Part shown: in pieces, positions 26,848 to 37,020 of the stretch | How the letters are laid out: each line of letters starts with the position of its first letter | Position numbering within the stretch: position 1 is the stretch's first letter | Source of the DNA: Shewanella sp. | Lineage (GTDB): Bacteria > Pseudomonadota > Gammaproteobacteria > Enterobacterales > Shewanellaceae | NCBI RefSeq assembly: GCF_013214165.1 | Contig: NZ_JABSSM010000022.1 | Span: 1 to 64,000, forward strand | DNA length: 64,000 bases | Reading direction: 5' to 3' | Position numbers and translations under genes: made by a program | The notes under the pieces: model-generated | Seen by the model: the letters and a program-made list of their open reading frames with translations, nothing else | Told to the model about the DNA's origin: nothing | The model's database searches: none

Positions 26848-27147
26848 TTAGGGCCAATTTAACCCTTTATAGCCAGCCTTTTTGTCTTGCAATTCGGGCT
26901 GCATCGATTCTATTGCTTGCGTTAAGTTTGCCAGTGTGGGCTGACCGAGTATGTTGGCACCTATGGCTAAACGATAATTTGCATAAGCCTTATCATAATC
27001 TTGGCTTTGCTCTCCGAGAGTTTCTAGCTGTGCTAGGTTCATGGTGTTGGCTGCTGCATCTATGGCGGTGATCTGATTTGCGCTAACGGGCAGGGTAAAG
27101 ATTGCCGCTGTGCTGATGAGAGTGCCGACCAATAAGAACGTCTGCAT
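26848..27147 (-). CDS. Small periplasmic protein, possibly truncated helical-repeat protein
   Basis: Protein of 99 residues with a clear signal peptide (TLISTAAIFTLPVSANQ). The mature part is helical with the phrase YDKAYANYRLAIGANILGQ, reminiscent of a TPR-like helical hairpin. It ends soon after, at KKAGYKGLNWP, so the gene may have lost its 3' half; I cannot prove this without homologues. A TCTCC/GGAGA ribosome-binding site precedes the start. Function unknown. Confidence 0.6.
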   Translation of the reverse strand: MQTFLLVGTLISTAAIFTLPVSANQITAIDAAANTMNLAQLETLGEQSQDYDKAYANYRLAIGANILGQPTLANLTQAIESMQPELQDKKAGYKGLNWP

Positions 27148-27309
27148 ATATTTCTCCTTGTAGTCCCGAGTGCTCGGGTGGATTAAGTCCCTTTATGGGG
27201 TCAGGACTAGTATCAAAGAGATTGGAAGAAACTTGCAGACACAAAGGTCATAAGATCATGATGACAATTGTCATCATGATCTTATTTTCAGAATGTAAGG
27301 GGCTGGATA

Positions 27310-28242
27310 TTAGGCTGAGGCCTGCACGACCAGATAGCCCATATAGCTGAGATAACCGGTTAGCAGTATGGCGCCTTCGCGGCGGCCGATCCTGAATCCT
27401 GTCCAAGCGAAGGGCAATAAAAGCAGGGATAGGGCCAGCATGACGATAAAATCGAAATTCTGAATACCGGCGGCGGCAATAGGATGAACCAGGGCGGTTA
27501 CACCTAAAATGCCCAAAATATTGAACAGGTTAGAGCCGACTATGTTACCTATGGCTAGGTCACTCTCTCCCTTACGTGCGGCCACCAGAGAAGTGACTAG
27601 CTCGGGCATGCTGGTGCCTATGGCGACTACGGTCAAGCCTATGATGACTTCGCTGATCCCAAATGTCTTGGCCAGATCCACGGCGCCATCAACGAACAGT
27701 ATCCCGCCACCCACGAGCATGGCGATGCCTACGATAATAAACAACACAGAAAGCCCAGTTTTTTGTGGGGTATCATCTATCTCTTCGCTGTCACCACTAT
27801 TGCGCGAACTGATAAAGCTGAAGCTGAGATAGCCGACTAATAAGCTGAAGAGCAGGGCGCCATCCCAGAAGCTGAGCTCGCCATCGAGTAGCAAGCCCCA
27901 GAAGAGCATAGAGGCGGCGATCATGATGGGAATATCACGTTTGACCATCTGTGACTTCACCTGGATTGGACGTATGAGGGCTGTGATAGCCAAGATGAGT
28001 CCTATGTTGGCGATGTTAGAGCCGATGACATTACCTAAGGCGATGCCACTATTGCCAGCCAGGGCCGATTTTAAACTGACGGCTAGCTCGGGGGCGCTGG
28101 TACCGAAGGCGACTATGGTGAGGCCGATAATTAGCGGGGTAATACCGAGTCTAAGGGCGATTGCGCTGGCGCCTCGCACTAAAGCTTCGGCGCCTAAGGT
28201 GAGGATCACGAAACCACCTATGATATAGAGAGCGATTAACAT
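27310..28242 (-). CDS. yrbG: YrbG-type calcium/sodium antiporter
   Basis: Inner-membrane exchanger of 310 residues built from two inverted repeats of about five helices. The alpha repeats are visible in both halves: FGTSAPELAVSL with GNVIGSNIANIG, and IGTSMPELVTSLVAA with GNIVGSNLFNILG. The acidic loop RNSGDSEEIDDTPQ joins the halves. The family exchanges Na+ or H+ for Ca2+; ion preference is not decided by sequence. It stands alone on the minus strand. Confidence 0.92.
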   Translation of the reverse strand: MLIALYIIGGFVILTLGAEALVRGASAIALRLGITPLIIGLTIVAFGTSAPELAVSLKSALAGNSGIALGNVIGSNIANIGLILAITALIRPIQVKSQMVKRDIPIMIAASMLFWGLLLDGELSFWDGALLFSLLVGYLSFSFISSRNSGDSEEIDDTPQKTGLSVLFIIVGIAMLVGGGILFVDGAVDLAKTFGISEVIIGLTVVAIGTSMPELVTSLVAARKGESDLAIGNIVGSNLFNILGILGVTALVHPIAAAGIQNFDFIVMLALSLLLLPFAWTGFRIGRREGAILLTGYLSYMGYLVVQASA

Positions 28243-28374
28243 CTTAGTTCCAATTATCCTGTGGTAAATTTTTTGATTATCTAGCTTAAAGTTTTTTCAT
28301 CATAAGGCAAACATTAACGCCATATTATGTCATTAATGTTGCTATAGGTTTCAGGCTGGGACCACCACACAAAA

Positions 28375-28395
28375 AAGCACGCTCGGCGCGTGCTT
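28375..28395 (-). terminator. Terminator of the acyl-CoA synthetase gene
   Basis: AAGCACGC-N5-GCGTGCTT stem followed on the minus strand by TTTTTT. It lies 28 bp past the stop codon of the minus-strand synthetase gene. Strong intrinsic terminator. Confidence 0.8.
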
Positions 28396-28423
28396 GCTAT
28401 TATTTTGTATTAAAGAGTCACAA

Positions 28424-30082
28424 CTAGTCTATTTCATCTTCCCAGCGTATCTTGCCGCCACGTATGCCGTCGACTCTGTCAGTGAATCTTTTTTCCAGTA
28501 CATGACGCTTAATTTTAAGTGTTGGAGTCAGCACATCGTTATCGACATCCCAGGCGTCCTTGACGACTATGATGGCATCCACAGTCTCATGGGATTCAAG
28601 ATTGGGGTTGATACTGTCCAGTGTCGCCTTAAGTGAGCGACGAACCTCTTCCCTCGGCTGCAGATATGCCCCTTCGGAGAGTTGCACTAAGGCGATAGGG
28701 TGAGGCAGACCAGAACCTATGACACACAGTAATTCAATATGGGGATCTTGTGCCATCTTGCGCTCTATGGGCACGGGGGCGACATATTTCCCCTTAGAGG
28801 TCTTGAAGTTATCTTTAACCCTACCGGTAATTGATACACAACCATCGCTGTCGATGGAGCAGAGATCTCCGGTGCGGAAATAGCCGTCTTCATCGAATGA
28901 GGCGGCGGTCAGCTCATCTTGTTTATAGTAACCTGTCATCAAGCCCGGGCTTTTTACCAAAAGCTCGCCCTTGTCCGTTTGCTTGATTAGGCAACCTTCG
29001 ACGGCGCGGCCGACTGTGCCGATTTTACTGGCATCGAAGGGATAGTTGATGATGGAGTAGGCGCTGTTTTCTGTCATCCCCCAGGCCTCACTGATATTGA
29101 GGCCTATGCTGTGATACCAGTTGATCAACGATGGTGGAATGGGTGCAGACCCAGATCCTAACAAGCGACAATGCTCCAGGCCTAGGCCTGCATGGATCTT
29201 CTTCTTGATGATGCCGTTGATAATAGGGACCTTAAGCAGCAAGTTCAGCTTAGCGTTACCTATCTTGGCGATAATATTTTGCTGAAATAGGCTCCAGAGC
29301 CTAGGGACCGAGAAAAATACCGTGGGTCTGGCACGTTGCACATCGGCAACGAAACTATCCAGACTCTCGACGAAGGCGACGCTGCTGCCGGAGTAGAATG
29401 AGGAGCCTTCCATCGCCACGCGCTCTGTGATGTGGGCCAGAGGCAGGTAAGAGATTAATCTGTCGTCGACACCTGTGTTTAGATCTCTTACCACCGCCTT
29501 ACAGGTCCAGGCGTAGCTGGCGAAGGTCTGCATCGCCCCCTTAGGCTTGCCGGTGGAGCCAGACGTATAAATGAGCGTCATGGTCTGCTCAGGAGTCGCA
29601 AATGGGGCATCTAGCAGGGGCTCACCAAGTTGCAGTAGGTTCTCCCACTTATATTGAGCCGGCATGGTGTCGTAGGGCATGGCCATTCGCAAGATATCGC
29701 CGCCAACTCCAGCTTCTTGATCGGCCCAGTAATCTAGCTTACCAATAATTATGGCCTTGGCTTCGCTGTGCTCCAACACGTAACGTATGGTATCGGCGTT
29801 GGCAGTTGGGTAGATGGGCACACTGATATAGCCGCCATGCATCAGGGCGAGATCGGTAATAAACCATTCGGCACAGTTTTTAGAGAGCAGGGCGATTTTA
29901 TCACCCGGTTTGAGGCCTAAGTGTCTCAGTGCACCGGCGAGCTGCTGCATCTTCTGCTGTACTTCGCGCCAGCTAAAATCTAGGTACTGGCCATTGATCG
30001 GTTGTCGCAAGTAAGTCGAGTCACCTAGTGTGTCAACCCAGTGGTTGAGCATCTCTACAGGTGTTTTGATCTGTGATTCCAT
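28424..30082 (-). CDS. Long-chain acyl-CoA synthetase (FAA1-type AMP-binding enzyme)
   Basis: Ligase that activates fatty acids with ATP and CoA. Motifs: LIYTSGSTGKPKGAM, the AWGMTENSAYS region, YFRTGDLC and GRVKDNFKTSKGKYVAP at the hinge. The family is the bubblegum/FAA1 group rather than FadD proper. The ORF track starts at 30235, but the first 51 residues do not look like this family. ATG at 30082 (MESQIKTPVEML) has GGAG six bases upstream, and gives 552 residues; ATG at 30094 is an alternative. It stands alone with its own terminator. Confidence 0.88.
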   Translation of the reverse strand: MESQIKTPVEMLNHWVDTLGDSTYLRQPINGQYLDFSWREVQQKMQQLAGALRHLGLKPGDKIALLSKNCAEWFITDLALMHGGYISVPIYPTANADTIRYVLEHSEAKAIIIGKLDYWADQEAGVGGDILRMAMPYDTMPAQYKWENLLQLGEPLLDAPFATPEQTMTLIYTSGSTGKPKGAMQTFASYAWTCKAVVRDLNTGVDDRLISYLPLAHITERVAMEGSSFYSGSSVAFVESLDSFVADVQRARPTVFFSVPRLWSLFQQNIIAKIGNAKLNLLLKVPIINGIIKKKIHAGLGLEHCRLLGSGSAPIPPSLINWYHSIGLNISEAWGMTENSAYSIINYPFDASKIGTVGRAVEGCLIKQTDKGELLVKSPGLMTGYYKQDELTAASFDEDGYFRTGDLCSIDSDGCVSITGRVKDNFKTSKGKYVAPVPIERKMAQDPHIELLCVIGSGLPHPIALVQLSEGAYLQPREEVRRSLKATLDSINPNLESHETVDAIIVVKDAWDVDNDVLTPTLKIKRHVLEKRFTDRVDGIRGGKIRWEDEID

Positions 30083-30299
30083 CGGCAACTCCATACTTGT
30101 GATTGTTAATTCCTTTCCAATCGGCAAACTTTTGTTTTTATAAGGCTTGTGTTTGCTGTTGGGATTAATTTGAGTATGGCGAAAATTGTGAACGATGACA
30201 ATTAGTTTGGATAACTGTGAGATAAATCGATACAAAATTGGGCTAGCCTTGGAATGAAGGCTGATGACATTTTTTGGTTTAGCTTCTGGCTGAATGGGT

Positions 30300-30612
30300 A
30301 TTGGGGAGTGTGTTTTAAGGTCGTCCTTTCATGGTGATCTATCGCCTGTCCGGCGAGGCATGTGCACTCTTTATTTTGAGACGGTTCTGCGAGTCGCCGG
30401 CTCTTGATTTCATAAGAGTCATCCATGTGGGCTCAGCCAAAACATCTGACCGCCACGGGCCAATGATACTCCCGGTATCATTATGGCATTCCCTACATCC
30501 TTGTAGGTCAAGGAGGAAATGCCGAAAAATGTAGGGAACATTTTCGGCCCTGTTTTGGAAGCTCGCAGCCGCATCTACACTCAGTTATTTACTTCTTCGA
30601 TTTGGGTTTCAT
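30300..30612 (-). repeat. Dispersed structured intergenic repeat, copy D (expanded loop)
   Basis: Reverse-oriented copy of the repeat in the gene-free stretch 30236-30729. The stem CCAAAAC/GTTTTGG, the ACTGAGTGTAGATGCGGCTGCGAGC block and the end block CGCCTGTCCGGCGAGG are conserved. About 100 bp are inserted in the apical loop. The insert itself folds as three hairpins: CCGAAAAATGT-AGGGA-ACATTTTCGG (30522-30547), GGCATT...AATGCC around it, and AATGATAC-x-GTATCATT. ORFs here (30202-30426, 30331-30534) are by-products of the repeat. Confidence 0.75.
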
Positions 30613-30729
30613 TGGTTGAGTCGGTAACACGGAAATGCCCCAATATGAGTTTCAAGACTGAATACCTTGAATTAGATGTTGTATGGCTAAACTAATGGTA
30701 CAGCTATTTTTTGAGGCTAAAAAGTGTGT

Positions 30730-31173
30730 TTAACTCTTGAAACTGGATATGTAGCGTCCAATATTCTCCCCGTCTACTCTTTCATTTTTGAAGTAAAGAG
30801 AGACTACAGTTAGAAAATTGCCTGCTTTATTTTCGGTGTAGCGAAGTACTAACAGAGAGTCAGGGTTAACTCTCATCATTATTTTTATCTTATTGTTTTC
30901 TTCAGTGGTGTATATAGTGCCAGGTTGAGATAGCTTAAAGGATAGGGCCTCTTGCAAACTCTTCTTTATCTTTTTTAACCAGTGTCCATGTCTGTGTTCA
31001 ATGTGAATTTGGCCAAATCCCCTATGTCCTACTTGGAGTCTAATGGGAAGATCTTCATCAAAATTTACCATGGTGCCAGCTGGAATTACGGCCCAGTCTC
31101 TGTTGCCATTAATTTCCCAGAAATCAAATTTATGTGTACCTGTGCCAGTGTAAGTAAAAATATCTGATGCCAT
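30730..31173 (-). CDS. Hypothetical protein, 147 residues
   Basis: I do not recognise this protein. It has no signal peptide or membrane segment. The pattern of alternating hydrophobic and polar residues (TIYTTEENNKIKIMMRVNPDSLLVLRYTENKAGNFLTVVSLYF) suggests a mostly beta fold, with a His/Lys-rich middle (HIEHRHGHWLKKIKKS). It lies alone between two repeat-rich gaps, with A+T-rich codons unlike its neighbours, so it may be acquired. The ATG at 31173 has no strong ribosome-binding site. Confidence 0.55.
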   Translation of the reverse strand: MASDIFTYTGTGTHKFDFWEINGNRDWAVIPAGTMVNFDEDLPIRLQVGHRGFGQIHIEHRHGHWLKKIKKSLQEALSFKLSQPGTIYTTEENNKIKIMMRVNPDSLLVLRYTENKAGNFLTVVSLYFKNERVDGENIGRYISSFKS

Positions 31174-31448
31174 GGAAAAACGTATCTGTCTAAAAGGGCT
31201 AGGATACTATCAGCTTTGAACTATTGACACCATCGTCAATCTTAACTAAGATGAGCTTAGGTCGTTTAAAGACGATTTGTCAGCCTGAGGTAACCTAAGA
31301 TGGCTAGACAGAATAGTAAAAGCACAGTTACCCTTGACGTGCAGAGCGAGGTATAAATTATTTTGAAAGTTATATTTAACTAACAAATTAATTTGTTCAG
31401 TGACTCATTTATGAGACTGCGGGCGGCGCTCCGACCAAATCATTCAAG

Positions 31449-31477
31449 AAGCTGCTATATAATAGCAGCTTTTTTTA
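31449..31477 (+). terminator. Orphan intrinsic terminator
   Basis: AAGCTGCTAT-ATA-ATAGCAGCTT followed by TTTTTT is a textbook terminator on the plus strand, but no convincing plus-strand gene precedes it. It may end an unrecognised small RNA or a decayed gene in 31180-31450, or it may be a relic. The rest of 31480-31960 shows no gene I can support. Confidence 0.65.
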
Positions 31478-31964
31478 TGCCTAAGATCTAAGTCTACGAT
31501 GTAGACAAACAATTGATCCTATGGTTCTGGGGAAATTAGATGCCTTACTGATTTCCCTTGTTAACCTCAGGTATCCCTTTTAATACCATCTTTATCTAAT
31601 ATTCTTATAAAGCAGCATAGTTAATTTATCTACTTTGCTAGTATAGTTACACACAAAATTTAGCTACTTGATTGGAAGTTGAACACAATCGGTGTTCTCT
31701 TAGATGCTTCAATCTTCCCCATACTGATCGTAATGCAAATCGTAGGTAACTCTAACGTATTGTGTCTATTCATGAGTGAGCTTGTTATTAACTCCAGTAA
31801 AACAAACTGTTATAACATGGTATGCTGACTTAAATTTTATACAATACAGAGGGCGGAGCGGATTAGGGATCTAAGATACTTTTTCTAATCAATGTCAGGA
31901 TCACTAGAGTGGTTGCACTAAACCATTTCTGTCCATAAACGTGTTTAGTTGTCACAAGCCAGTA

Positions 31965-32380
31965 GAACTAAAATCGAAGAAATAAATACTCAGGTGTGAA
32001 CGCGGCTGTGACCTTCGACAGCATGGCGAGGTTTCACTACGTGAAACTATCCGAGCGAGAGATAGGGATATCGAACTGGCAGCTAAACACGGACGTTGTT
32101 TGCTGTCGCAGAGGCTATATTGTGCCGTGTCACTGAAGTGTTTGCACTTAAGGTCGTTCATTCACATCTGACCCATAGGGATATGGGAAATGTCTTGAGA
32201 TGTAGGGAACATCTCTGACCATGTGATCACGACATTCATACATCCTGTACAGCACCTGCTGCAAGCAATAAATACCAATGAAGCCATGCTTACCAGATAA
32301 CAACCAAATACCAAACCAGCCAAATGAACCGACATTAGATATTTCAGCAACTTGTTATCCGACAAGTAAACACATTTTTG
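31965..32380 (+). repeat. Dispersed structured intergenic repeat, copy C (expanded)
   Basis: Copy in the same orientation as, and in tandem with, copy B. It begins ACTAAAATCGAAGAAATAAA, shared with B, and ends in ACTTGTTATCCGACAAG, also shared. The central region is longer, with extra hairpins such as TTTCACTACGTGAAA and AGATGT-AGGGA-ACATCT (32198-32214). The minus-strand ORFs 31952-32161 and 32162-32365 are produced by this repeat and are not genes. Confidence 0.75.
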
Positions 32381-32407
32381 TCCACAAATGAGTTTCAGAC
32401 TCCCTGA

Positions 32408-32660
32408 AAACTAAAATCGAAGAAATAAATACTCAGGTGTGAACGCGGCTGTGACCTTCGAAAACAGGGATGTTTTCGTAGAGCTTACATGGACGTATTT
32501 ACAGCGTGTCATAGAAGTGTTTGCACATTCTTCGCCGGGCAGGCGTTAGATAACAGCTAAGCTATGGCATTCATAAAACCAGCCAAACAACAAAACCTGT
32601 CAAATGAACCTAACCCCTAAAGATATTTAACTAACTTGTTATCCGACAAGTTGATAAGGT
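32408..32660 (+). repeat. Dispersed structured intergenic repeat, copy B
   Basis: Compact copy about 30 bp after copy C. The stem reads CGAAAAC-AGGGAT-GTTTTCG (32459-32478), where copies A and D have CC/GG at the second pair, so the base pair is kept while its identity changes. The ACAGGGATGT core matches the CsrA-binding consensus. The copy ends with ACTTGTTATCCGACAAG, 75 bp before the end of trmH. Confidence 0.78.
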
Positions 32661-32734
32661 TTTTAGTCTAGAGCAGCCCAGAGAGCGGGATGAACTAGCG
32701 CGAATAGCTATGCTGGGTGAACTAGCTCGCGTCA

Positions 32735-33430
32735 CTAGGCGGGGTGAAATTCGGGAGAGCGCATTTTTGCCCACCAGATGTCATCGGCGACGATCTGGCC
32801 TAGGTCATCGACCTTAGGGTAGGGAACATTCTTGCGTAGACAGGCTTTGGCGTAGATGGGGTGGCCTTGTTCAAATAGCTTTATCTGACAGTAGTCATCA
32901 TCTAGCTTGCGACGGCCATACATGCCGGCGGCTTGTCGTTGGCGCTGGGCCTCATACATGATGAGTGCAGAGGCTACCGAGACATTGAGTGATTGCACCA
33001 TGCCTATCATGGGAATAATAATATGTTGATCGGCTGCCGCTATGCCTTCGGCGCTCACGCCATCATGTTCATTACCTAAGATGATGGCGGTGGGGCGGGT
33101 ATAGTCTATGTCACGAAAATCGACGGCCTGTTTCGAGAAGTTGGTGGCTAATATCTGCATGCCCTGAGCGCGAAACGCGGCTGTGGCATCATGCATATGA
33201 TAGTGCTTAATCGTTTTTACCCATTGCTGGCTACCGGAAGCTGTGTTGCCCGAGACGCGCATCTCTATATCTGGCCATACCGCATGAATTTGATGAATAC
33301 CCACGGCATCGGCGGTGCGGATCACGGCTGCTATGTTGTTGGTCTTATGCACCTTATCTAAACAGAGGGTGAGATCTGGCTGACGGTTATCCAACATTTC
33401 ATTGATACGTGCTAAGCGTTCTGGGCTCAT
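32735..33430 (-). CDS. trmH: tRNA (guanosine(18)-2'-O)-methyltransferase TrmH
   Basis: SPOUT-class methyltransferase of 231 residues that methylates the 2'-OH of G18 in the tRNA D-loop. Conserved parts are NIAAVIRTADAVGIHQIH, ILGNEHDGVS (the AdoMet-binding knot) and IPMIGMVQSLNVSVASALIMYEA. The C-terminal extension beyond the knot is as in E. coli TrmH. It is separated from ridA by an intrinsic terminator, so it needs its own promoter or readthrough. Confidence 0.95.
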   Translation of the reverse strand: MSPERLARINEMLDNRQPDLTLCLDKVHKTNNIAAVIRTADAVGIHQIHAVWPDIEMRVSGNTASGSQQWVKTIKHYHMHDATAAFRAQGMQILATNFSKQAVDFRDIDYTRPTAIILGNEHDGVSAEGIAAADQHIIIPMIGMVQSLNVSVASALIMYEAQRQRQAAGMYGRRKLDDDYCQIKLFEQGHPIYAKACLRKNVPYPKVDDLGQIVADDIWWAKMRSPEFHPA

Positions 33431-33483
33431 AGACTTACTTCTTAAATCTGTAGCTGTATATGCATTTATGCAAGGAAAGCAAA

Positions 33484-33501
33484 AGGGCGCCGAAGCGCCC
33501 T
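33484..33501 (-). terminator. Terminator after ridA
   Basis: AGGGCGC-TTCG-GCGCCCT, a stem with a stable tetraloop followed by TTTTGC on the minus strand, 20 bp past the ridA stop. It ends the gmk-rpoZ-spoT-ridA group before trmH. Confidence 0.85.
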
Positions 33502-33520
33502 GATCGAGATTGAGTAGGGA

Positions 33521-33904
33521 TTAAATCTCCATCACTCCATCCATCTCCACTAGTGAGTCTTTCGGTAGCTGTTTAACTCCGATAGCCGCACGAGCCGGGT
33601 AAGGCTGTGAGAAGTAAGTTTCCATGATCTCGTTGACCGTGGCGAAGTTGCTCAGATCTGTCATGAAAATATTAAGTTTGACTATATCACTCAGAGAGCC
33701 GCCGGCGGCTTCACAGACCGCGGTCAAGTTGTCGAAGACTTGCACCACTTGTGCAGAAAATTCATCGCTAACCATCTGCATAGTCGCTGGGTCTAATGGG
33801 ATCTGACCAGACAGATAGACTGTGCTACCCACTTTAACAGCCTGAGAATAGGTGCCGATTGCCTGTGGTGCCTTATCGGTTGCTATGATGATTTTTTCTG
33901 CCAT
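33521..33904 (-). CDS. ridA: RidA family enamine/imine deaminase
   Basis: Protein of 127 residues. RidA hydrolyses reactive 2-aminoacrylate made by PLP enzymes, protecting them. The family signature [22 protein letters not shown] is present with the substrate-binding Arg in ARAAI, and [21 protein letters not shown] near residue 18. It follows spoT by 32 bp, as in many gammaproteobacteria, and the operon ends just after it. Confidence 0.95.
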   Translation of the reverse strand: MAEKIIIATDKAPQAIGTYSQAVKVGSTVYLSGQIPLDPATMQMVSDEFSAQVVQVFDNLTAVCEAAGGSLSDIVKLNIFMTDLSNFATVNEIMETYFSQPYPARAAIGVKQLPKDSLVEMDGVMEI

Positions 33905-33936
33905 AACGCTCTCTCTAGTTAGTCTTAATGAATTAT

Positions 33937-36042
33937 TTATCGATTACGGGATGTTCTGAGTACTTCGGGCAGTACCCTGATACGTCGCATCACGTTTGCT
34001 AGATGAATTCGGTCTCTTACTGAGATCCTCAGGTTGACTAAGAAGACTCTTCCGTCACGCTCTTCGGTACTTAGGCTGTGAATATTGGCACCCTCTCCGG
34101 CGACAATTGAGGTGATCTTAGCCAGGGCACCTTGGTGATTCACTATCTCTACCCGCAGATTAGCCTGGAACTCGACGCCTTCGGCATTATCCCATTGAAC
34201 CGGGATATATTTGTCTGGTTCACCTTGATAGCCCCGGATATTGGCACAGCTTTCCATATGGACGACTAGGCCCTTACCCGGACTCACGTGGGCAATAACC
34301 GCATCACCCGGAATGGGGCGACAACAGTTGGCGAAGGTGACAAGCATGCCCTCGGCGCCACGAATAGGCATCATGTGGGAATCATTATGTTCCAGAGGTA
34401 CGACCTTATCGCCCACTAACCTCTGCGCTATTACTATGCTCATCGCATTGCCCAGGCCGATATCAGCCAGCAATTCATCTAAGGTATTATGCTTGGTATC
34501 GTTGACGACTTTATCGATCTGCTGTGGATCGATAGAATCTAATTTGGTTTGGCCTAAGGCATGATTGAGTAGACGTTTACCTAAGATAACCGCGTCGTCT
34601 TCGGTGAGACTCTTGAGTAGCTGACGGATCTTAGCGCGTGCCTTGCCAGTCACCACGAAGTTTAGCCAGGCCGCATTGGGTCTGGCACCTTTGGCAGTGA
34701 TGATCTCTATCGTCTGCCCCGAGATCAGCGGCTGACTCAAGGGGTAGGCTTGACGGTTAACGCGAGCGCCGACACAGGTGTTACCCACGTCGGTATGAAC
34801 TTCATAGGCAAAATCGACCGGAGTTGCCCCAACCGGAAGTTCGAGAATACGCCCCTCTGGGGTAAATACGTAGATCTCTTCCGGGAAGAGTTCGGTCTTG
34901 AAGTTTTCCACAAATTCGAATGAGGTGCTGGCGCTCTGCTGCAGTTCGAGCAGGCTCTGCATCCACTTGCGAGCACGAACTTGACTGGTGGTGCCTTGCT
35001 GCGCCGAGTTGCCTTTCTTATAGATCCAGTGAGCAGCAACGCCTTTATCCGCCATCTGATCCATGTCTTCGGTACGGATCTGTATTTCGACCGGTACTCC
35101 ATGGGGGCCAAATAACGAGGTATGCAACGACTGATAGCCGTTGGCCTTTGGAATGGCGATATAATCTTTGAAACGGCCCGGGCGAGGCTTGTATAGGCCA
35201 TGCATGGCGCCCATGACTCGATAACAGGTATCTATGGAATCGACGACGATACGAAAGGCATAGATGTCCATGACTTCCTGGAATTGAAGTTCTTTATTGC
35301 GCATCTTGTTGTAGATGGAGTAGAGGTTTTTCTCGCGACCTTGGACTGTACCCTCGATCTTGGTATCTTCGAGGCGAGTATGTACCGCGGCTTCTATGCT
35401 CTGGATCAGTTCCTTGCGGTTACCTCGAGCGGCTTTTACCACCTCTTTCAATACGCGATAGCGCATTGGGTAATAAGCCTGAAAGCCTAAGTCTTCTAGC
35501 TCTATCTTGATATTATGGATACCGAGACGATTGGCTATGGGAGCATAAATTTCCAGAGTCTCCCGCGCAATACGGCGACGCTTATCGGGCCTTAAGGCTC
35601 CTAGGGTGCGCATATTGTGAGTGCGGTCGGCTAATTTGATGAGGATAACTCGGATATCTTGAGTCATGGCCATCATCATCTTGCGGAAGTTTTCGGCTTG
35701 TGCCTCTTTCTTGTCGCGAAATTTTAGCTTATCGAGTTTGGAGACGCCTTCGACCAGTTCGGCGATGGATTCACTGAAAATATCAGCCAACTCATCTTTA
35801 GTGACCGGGGTATCTTCGATAGTGTCATGCAGGAGGGCGGCCATAAGCGTCTCATGATCGAGACGCATATCGGCCAGGATGCGGGCGACCGCAACCGGGT
35901 GGGTGATATAGGGTTCACCACTTGTGCGCATTTGACCTTCATGGGCATCACGCGCCACCTGATAGGCCTGCTTGAGTAACGCTACCTGATCAGGTTCTAA
36001 ATAACTTGATGCAGACTCTTTGAGACCTTCAAACAGATACAA
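33937..36042 (-). CDS. spoT: Bifunctional (p)ppGpp synthetase/hydrolase SpoT
   Basis: Stringent-response enzyme of 701 residues. The N-terminal HD hydrolase domain has [13 protein letters not shown] and [10 protein letters not shown] (about residue 47-80). The synthetase domain has [29 protein letters not shown] (about 385-445) and C-terminal ACT domains follow. The HDxxED residues are intact, so hydrolase activity is expected; whether synthetase activity is weak, as in E. coli SpoT, cannot be read here. It sits 13 bp after rpoZ. Confidence 0.97.
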   Translation of the reverse strand: MYLFEGLKESASSYLEPDQVALLKQAYQVARDAHEGQMRTSGEPYITHPVAVARILADMRLDHETLMAALLHDTIEDTPVTKDELADIFSESIAELVEGVSKLDKLKFRDKKEAQAENFRKMMMAMTQDIRVILIKLADRTHNMRTLGALRPDKRRRIARETLEIYAPIANRLGIHNIKIELEDLGFQAYYPMRYRVLKEVVKAARGNRKELIQSIEAAVHTRLEDTKIEGTVQGREKNLYSIYNKMRNKELQFQEVMDIYAFRIVVDSIDTCYRVMGAMHGLYKPRPGRFKDYIAIPKANGYQSLHTSLFGPHGVPVEIQIRTEDMDQMADKGVAAHWIYKKGNSAQQGTTSQVRARKWMQSLLELQQSASTSFEFVENFKTELFPEEIYVFTPEGRILELPVGATPVDFAYEVHTDVGNTCVGARVNRQAYPLSQPLISGQTIEIITAKGARPNAAWLNFVVTGKARAKIRQLLKSLTEDDAVILGKRLLNHALGQTKLDSIDPQQIDKVVNDTKHNTLDELLADIGLGNAMSIVIAQRLVGDKVVPLEHNDSHMMPIRGAEGMLVTFANCCRPIPGDAVIAHVSPGKGLVVHMESCANIRGYQGEPDKYIPVQWDNAEGVEFQANLRVEIVNHQGALAKITSIVAGEGANIHSLSTEERDGRVFLVNLRISVRDRIHLANVMRRIRVLPEVLRTSRNR

Positions 36043-36055
36043 GTGGTTGTACTCC

Positions 36056-36340
36056 TTATATTACGTTGTTGCGACCTTCGGCAATCGCTGCAACGGCAGC
36101 AATTTCTGCTGCTTCACGTTCACGAACCGTTTGGCGCTCATCGGCATCCAAAGTCTCGGCGGTAACTAGACCTAATTCGATTTCGCGCAATGCGATAACG
36201 GTAGGCTTGTCGTTCTCCGGATCTACCATAGGCTCTTTGCCCTGCACAGCGATTTGGCGAGCACGACGCGCTGCAACCAGGATCATATCAAAACGGTTAC
36301 CGATTTTGTTTACGGCGTCTTCTACAGTTACGCGAGCCAT
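36056..36340 (-). CDS. rpoZ: RNA polymerase omega subunit RpoZ
   Basis: Protein of 94 residues. [30 protein letters not shown] is the conserved N-terminus that clamps the beta' subunit, and [14 protein letters not shown] follows. Omega helps core assembly and forms part of a ppGpp-binding site, which fits its place between gmk and spoT. Start 56 bp after gmk. Confidence 0.97.
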   Translation of the reverse strand: MARVTVEDAVNKIGNRFDMILVAARRARQIAVQGKEPMVDPENDKPTVIALREIELGLVTAETLDADERQTVREREAAEIAAVAAIAEGRNNVI

Positions 36341-36396
36341 GTGTGAAACTCCAGTGTTAGGATGAAAAAATGACGCAAAATTGTATATGATGGCGG

Positions 36397-37020
36397 CTAG
36401 TCTGCCAACAGATCTTTAATCATATCATTTAGTGCATGAATTTGGCTAGCACCTGTTAGGCGTTGGCTGCGAATAATTGCGACTAAGTCGGCTAAAGCTG
36501 TGTCGAAATCGTCATTTATGATGATGAAATCATACTCGTCATAATGGGAGATCTCTGATGCTGCTTGAGCCATACGCCCGGCGATGACTTCGCTGCTATC
36601 TTGGCCACGACCCGTGAGGCGTTTTTCTAATTCGGCTCTTGAGGGGGGGAGAATAAATATTCCAATGGCCTCGGACATCACTTTCTTGACCTGTTGCGCC
36701 CCTTGCCAGTCGATATCGAGAAAGACATCTATGCCATCGGTCAAGGTTTGCTCGATCACTTTTCGCGATGTGCCGTAGTAGTTGCCAAACACCTCGGCCC
36801 ACTCGAAAAACGCATTTTCGGCGATCAAGGCTTTAAACTCTTCGGTTGTCACGAAATGATAGTGCTGGCCATTGACCTCACCCGGACGAGGTTTACGAGT
36901 CGTATGTGACACGGAAACTTGTTTATCGGCGGGCTTATCTTGTAGCAATGCCGAAATGAGAGAGGATTTACCCGCGCCGCTGGGCGCCGATACGATAAAG
37001 AGATTTCCGCGTGCGGTCAT
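36397..37020 (-). CDS. gmk: Guanylate kinase Gmk
   Basis: Kinase of 207 residues that converts GMP to GDP. The P-loop is [10 protein letters not shown] (residues 11-20), and [20 protein letters not shown] binds GMP. It leads the gmk-rpoZ-spoT-ridA group. The 338 bp upstream separate it from the divergent accessory genes; that gap holds its promoter but I see no motif strong enough to call. Confidence 0.97.
   Translation of the reverse strand: MTARGNLFIVSAPSGAGKSSLISALLQDKPADKQVSVSHTTRKPRPGEVNGQHYHFVTTEEFKALIAENAFFEWAEVFGNYYGTSRKVIEQTLTDGIDVFLDIDWQGAQQVKKVMSEAIGIFILPPSRAELEKRLTGRGQDSSEVIAGRMAQAASEISHYDEYDFIIINDDFDTALADLVAIIRSQRLTGASQIHALNDMIKDLLAD

Noticed and set aside
30202-32365. ORFs 30202-30426, 30331-30534, 31952-32161 and 32162-32365
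   Set aside because: All lie within copies C and D of the structured repeat, and the same frames are not open in the other copies.
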